From Candidatus Heimdallarchaeota archaeon (lineage in GTDB: Archaea > Asgardarchaeota > Heimdallarchaeia > Heimdallarchaeales > Kariarchaeaceae), in NCBI GenBank assembly GCA_021399405.1, contig JAAFKL010000136.1:1-7720 (forward strand): 7,720 bases of DNA. The letters are read 5' to 3'. The notes below the pieces were generated by a model, which searched no databases, was not told the origin of the DNA, and saw nothing but the letters and a program-made list of their open reading frames with translations. Made by a program: the position numbers and the translations under genes. Positions 6,114 through 7,720 of this stretch are shown here, piece after piece; position 1 is the first letter of the stretch, and each line of letters starts with the position of its first letter.

Positions 6114-7094
6114 TTATATTTTTGATCCTAACACAACAGGTTTTGAATTGAGGTCTAATACTGTTAATCGAATGTCTGGATAAAATGGTATCATTTTATC
6201 AAGTTTCAATGTTGCTGCTCCGTTCCAATCAACGATTTCACCAGGCGAGTCAAATAATCCTGAAACCACATGGATTCTTTGACCTTCCTTGGGTGATTTA
6301 CCAAATGCAGCTTTCTTAATTTTTATATTTTCAATATGATCTGTTTCAATCACTGCTTGATCCTCTGGATTGGCAATTACTGTTCCTCTTTGAAGATATT
6401 TTGGTAAAACTCCTTTGATAGCAAGACCTACATGTGCACCGACAGTAGCTGTTTTAGCTTCTTCATCATTTACTTGGATCGATCTGATTTGGCCTGTTTG
6501 ACCAGAAGGATAGGCAACAATTTTTTGACCTTTTACTATTGTACCTGAAGTAATAGTTCCTAGAATTACACTTCCCACTCCTTGTACGGGAAACGCATGA
6601 TCGACCTCAATTGCCAAATAGTTTTCTGCCTCTCCTCGGGGCTTATGATACATGGAATAAAGATTCTCTCTTGCCTTTGTAAATCCATCACTGTTGTTAA
6701 TCATCATTCCTTCCCAACCAGATAATGATAATTTGGAAAATACTTTCTTCATTTGATCTAAATATGAATCTAGACCTGTAGTTTCTGGTCCAATTACAGC
6801 ATAAAATCCGTTCAAATTTAAGGTATCGGCAAGGATAGCCATTTCCCCAGTGTACTGATCCAACCCAAGCTTAGAAACTCCCAGTACTACTGAATCAGAC
6901 ATATGTGCCGTAATGACGAGAGGTAACATTTTCTTCGGAAATCCAGATGGTAGAATTGTCGTCTGTAGAAATTGGGAATTTTTGGTTGTATAAATTGTAA
7001 TATCAGATGTAGTCCCCTTCTTTCCCCAAGAATTGGCAATGTATTCACTGCCTTCTTGATCTGCGGATAAGACACCAATTTGAATATGATTCAT
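6114..7094 (-). CDS. SelB-like pseudo-GTPase translation factor homologue (aSelBL family)
   Basis: A 326-residue EF-Tu/SelB relative. Domain II is clear at about 157-245: the beta-barrel pattern AIEVDHAFPVQGVGSVILGT, GQIRSIQVN and VGAHVGLAIKGVLPKYLQRG matches the ID.vF.v.GvG / vrSIq / aG..vgla.kgv..rG core of SelB and EF-Tu. A weaker third barrel follows (about 257-326). Residues 1-150 hold the position of the G domain, but the P-loop (GHVDHGKT in active factors) is replaced by GVLSADQEGSEYIA, and the NKxD position reads FYAVIGPE, so GTP binding is not expected. GKKGTTSDITIY (24-35) is typical of the archaeal SelB-like family, which lacks the SelB fourth domain. It is therefore not a selenocysteine factor by itself; the family's role is unknown. 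No Shine-Dalgarno site is seen before the ATG. Assignment to the family is firm, function open. Confidence 0.85.
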   Translation of the reverse strand: MNHIQIGVLSADQEGSEYIANSWGKKGTTSDITIYTTKNSQFLQTTILPSGFPKKMLPLVITAHMSDSVVLGVSKLGLDQYTGEMAILADTLNLNGFYAVIGPETTGLDSYLDQMKKVFSKLSLSGWEGMMINNSDGFTKARENLYSMYHKPRGEAENYLAIEVDHAFPVQGVGSVILGTITSGTIVKGQKIVAYPSGQTGQIRSIQVNDEEAKTATVGAHVGLAIKGVLPKYLQRGTVIANPEDQAVIETDHIENIKIKKAAFGKSPKEGQRIHVVSGLFDSPGEIVDWNGAATLKLDKMIPFYPDIRLTVLDLNSKPVVLGSKI

Positions 7095-7120
7095 ATTATA
7101 TAATTTGTTTAATGATTCAA

Positions 7121-7160
7121 CCTTTTTAGGTGTTCATGATCTAACCAATATTTATTTTAA
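7121..7160 (-). promoter_or_regulatory. Candidate promoter region of the SelB-like gene
   Basis: On the minus strand two TATA-like elements precede the ATG at 7094: CTAAAAAGG centred about 32 bases away (nearly leaderless message) and TTAAAATAAATATT centred about 56 bases away (leader of about 30 bases). Neither can be chosen from sequence alone. Confidence 0.25.
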
Positions 7161-7168
7161 TTCAAATA

Positions 7169-7436
7169 ATGATTTTTCACGTTCCACAAACACTATCAAG
7201 TGTTGCCACCACTTCTTACGAAGCTAATAATGTTTTCGATTTATTTGATAAATCCGTGCTTCTGTCATCTTCTCCCTCCTTCGATGGCTCGAAAAATGAG
7301 ATCAACAAAGATGTGTTACCGTGATTTTATCCACCGTTTGATCACTGAAAACGGCGTTTCTGTTGGACAGATTAGAACTTCCTCGAGTATTATTTTTGTT
7401 AAATACCTTCATAGTTTTCGGTTTCGCAAAACCTAG
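7169..7436 (+). pseudogene. Possible frameshifted gene or unknown small ORF pair
   Basis: A 51-residue ORF (7169-7324; begins MIFHVPQTLSSV, ends NEINKDVLP) stops at TGA, while the next frame is open through the same area, from a Met at 7284 (MARKMRSTK) or further upstream to TAG at 7434-7436, reading DFIHRLITENGVSVGQIRTS after the first frame closes. GC over 7181-7440 is about 38% by count, matching the certain genes, whereas 7441-7560 falls to about 26%. This suggests coding history across a single frame change near 7284-7322. Neither piece resembles a family I know. A sequencing indel, a decayed gene or two unrelated chance frames are all possible; the codon choice of the first piece looks natural, but no Shine-Dalgarno site or well-placed TATA box supports its ATG. 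Confidence 0.25.
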
Positions 7437-7655
7437 TTCTCAAATGATAATCACCCACTTGAGTATTTAAACAACTGAAGATTATTAATTTCAAACTATT
7501 CAATTATGTAAAATATTAGCATGTATCGTCCTTGTCCACAAAATTATCTCTACTAATATTCTGTAATAGTAGAATAGTAAATATCAATGAAATAGTTGCC
7601 TGTTTGTGAAGTCTGAAGACATATACGTGCGAATTTAACTATATTCGATAATCAC
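7437..7655. other. AT-rich intergenic stretch before the enolase-superfamily gene
   Basis: No ORF of note and about 26% GC over 7441-7560. It contains a weak inverted repeat (CTCAA at 7439-7443 with TTGAG at 7458-7462), the stronger hairpin at 7550-7572, and the short palindrome GTCTGAAGAC at 7611-7620. TATA-like candidates for the next gene are ACATATACG (centre about 33 bases before the ATG) and TTTAACTATAT (about 18 before); only the first has plausible spacing. Confidence 0.5.
7550..7572. repeat. Hairpin: CTACTA ... TAGTAG
   Basis: A perfect 6-base stem with an 11-base interior that can add two A-T pairs after one A-A mismatch. It sits about 85 bases before the enolase-superfamily start. 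It may be a leader structure, an operator, or chance in AT-rich DNA. Confidence 0.25.
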
Positions 7656-7720
7656 ATGAAAATTATTGATGTTAAAATTAATACTAGATCAATTGTATTA
7701 AAAAGACCCTTCAAATGGGA
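7656..7720 (+). CDS. Enolase-superfamily enzyme (muconate cycloisomerase / mandelate racemase type), N-terminus only
   Basis: Only 21 codons are in the window: MKIIDVKINTRSI followed by VLKRPFKW. This pattern, a first beta-strand beginning MKI.dV and then ipLk.PF, is the usual start of the N-terminal capping domain of muconate lactonizing enzymes, dipeptide epimerases and o-succinylbenzoate synthases, which abstract a proton next to a carboxylate using Mg2+ in a TIM-barrel domain not visible here. The capping domain helps set the substrate, but these residues do not decide among the subgroups. No Shine-Dalgarno site precedes the ATG. An o-succinylbenzoate synthase would link to menaquinone for complex I; that is only a possibility. 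Family call rests on a short stretch. Confidence 0.5.
   Translation, partial: MKIIDVKINTRSIVLKRPFKW

Noticed and set aside
6887..7078. Minus-strand ORF of 63 codons inside the SelB-like gene
   Set aside because: It is a second frame of a gene whose own frame has clear family similarity.
7322..7324. TGA at the end of the 51-codon ORF as a selenocysteine codon, prompted by the SelB-like neighbour
   Set aside because: Reading through gives only seven residues to another TGA and then a TAG soon after, no SECIS-like structure is evident, and the neighbour is a pseudo-GTPase rather than true SelB.
7437..7480. Possible box C/D guide RNA (ATGATAA near 7445, CTGA near 7473)
   Set aside because: The C box has a mismatch to RTGATGA and there is no proper D'/C' pair at the right spacing.
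1..7720. tRNA genes, CRISPR arrays, insertion sequences, phage or defence genes
   Set aside because: No GC-rich cloverleaf candidate, regularly spaced repeat, transposase motif or terminal inverted repeat pair was found on reading both strands.

Overview
The window reads as archaeal chromosome, most plausibly an Asgard archaeon close to Heimdallarchaeia. Three signs support this. A Ras/Rab-type small GTPase (299-850, minus strand) has a TATA-like box about 26 bases before its start codon. A complete SelB-like pseudo-GTPase of a type known only from archaea lies at 6114-7094. A set of respiratory complex I membrane genes combines a first gene without a Shine-Dalgarno site with downstream genes that have strong ones. 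The archaeal call is firm; the Asgard placement is inference. The DNA is AT-rich, about 38% GC in genes and about 25% in the emptiest gaps.

Layout from left to right: the end, or the whole, of an unrecognised small membrane protein (10-264, +); the convergent small GTPase (299-850, -); an AT-rich stretch with two doubtful small ORFs (851-1729); a tight operon of four complex I membrane-arm genes, nuoH-nuoJ-nuoK-nuoL (1730-6065, +); an AT-rich convergent junction with a perfect palindrome; the SelB-like factor (6114-7094, -); a stretch with coding-like base composition but broken reading frames (7169-7436); an AT-rich gap; and the first 21 codons of an enolase-superfamily enzyme running off the right edge (7656-7720, +).

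The four nuo genes encode the quinone-site/heel subunit (H), two small subunits of the proton-wire region (J and K) and the distal antiporter-like pump with its lateral helix (L). They keep the residues expected of a working pump. The set is not a full operon: there is no nuoI between H and J, no nuoM or nuoN after L, and no peripheral-arm gene (A-D, E-G) beside it. The rest of the complex must be encoded elsewhere, or the complex is reduced. The cluster has its own promoter, close enough for a leaderless or very short-leader mRNA. Internal genes are joined by overlapping or abutting codons, each with an AGGAGG site 7-8 bases from its start.

No tRNA, rRNA, CRISPR array, insertion sequence or phage gene was seen. 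The least explained parts are 928-1568 and 7169-7436, which may hold small unknown genes or decayed ones, and the small GTPase, whose base-recognition motif departs from the family norm.
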